Below, piece by piece: positions 63,822 through 64,000 of a stretch of 64,000 nucleotides of DNA. Both the position numbers and the translations under genes were made by a program. This stretch comes from an uncultured Pelagibacteraceae bacterium (lineage in GTDB: Bacteria > Pseudomonadota > Alphaproteobacteria > Pelagibacterales > Pelagibacteraceae): assembly GCA_902614835.1 (NCBI GenBank), contig CACMMU010000002.1, positions 1 to 64,000 of the forward strand. Reading direction: 5' to 3'. How positions within the stretch are numbered: position 1 is the first letter of the stretch; each line of letters starts with the position of its first letter. The notes below the pieces were generated by a model, which was given only the letters and a program-made list of their open reading frames with translations, made no database searches and was not told the origin of the DNA.

Positions 63822-64000
63822 ATGGAGAAAGATAAAAATAAAAAGAAAACACTAACAATCTCTGGAGGCTTTACAAAAAGAATGCCACCTGAAATAGGGA
63901 AAAAGCCTGAAAAAAAACCATTTAATATATATAAAAAAAACCCCCAAGGCAGCTTTTTTAAAAAGTCTAGTCAAAATTTTATAAAACCAGTAGATAAGCC
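63822..64000 (+). CDS. infB: Translation initiation factor IF-2, N-terminal fragment (runs off window)
   Basis: MEKDKNKKKTLTISGGFTKRMPPEIGKKPEKKPFNIYKK...; IF-2 N-terminal style KKTLTISG and location after nusA. Confidence 0.75.
   Translation, partial: MEKDKNKKKTLTISGGFTKRMPPEIGKKPEKKPFNIYKKNPQGSFFKKSSQNFIKPVDK

Noticed and set aside
1-64000. CRISPR arrays, transposases, toxin-antitoxin or phage-defence systems
   Set aside because: No direct-repeat arrays or corresponding protein families seen; coding space is almost fully occupied by housekeeping genes.

Overview
The window is an AT-rich, densely packed chromosomal segment of a streamlined alphaproteobacterium, SAR11/Pelagibacterales-like by gene order and composition. 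I found no sign of phage, transposons, CRISPR or a genomic island. Nearly all of it is housekeeping genes in recognisable alphaproteobacterial blocks: rpe-heparinase-purH; rho-hemJ-hemH-hemE; ppsR-maf-aroE-coaE-dnaQ; hslVU/hisBAFE; mnmE-mnmG-rsmG-parA-parB; holA-lptE-leuS; dapB-dnaJ-dnaK-grpE; fur-miaB-phoH-ybeY-lnt-metK-nusA-infB. There is one tRNA-Gly(GCC). The window looks like the replication-origin region: a divergent hemE/ppsR intergenic gap is a candidate oriC, and two near-consensus parS palindromes lie inside rsmG next to parAB. The most interesting items are: (1) an unlisted 38-codon ORF (38713-38829) with the ArfA-type ribosome-rescue motif KPRKGKGSFSRK, coupled to an atypical response-regulator gene; (2) maeB split exactly at an A10 homopolymer, with the rest of the phosphotransacetylase domain intact in the other frame; (3) the putative oriC/parS layout; (4) a his operon lacking hisH; (5) a strongly shortened TsaB; (6) 11 of 12 convergent gene pairs overlapping at their stop codons, while the one remaining pair has a strong hairpin that forms the end of the opposing gene.
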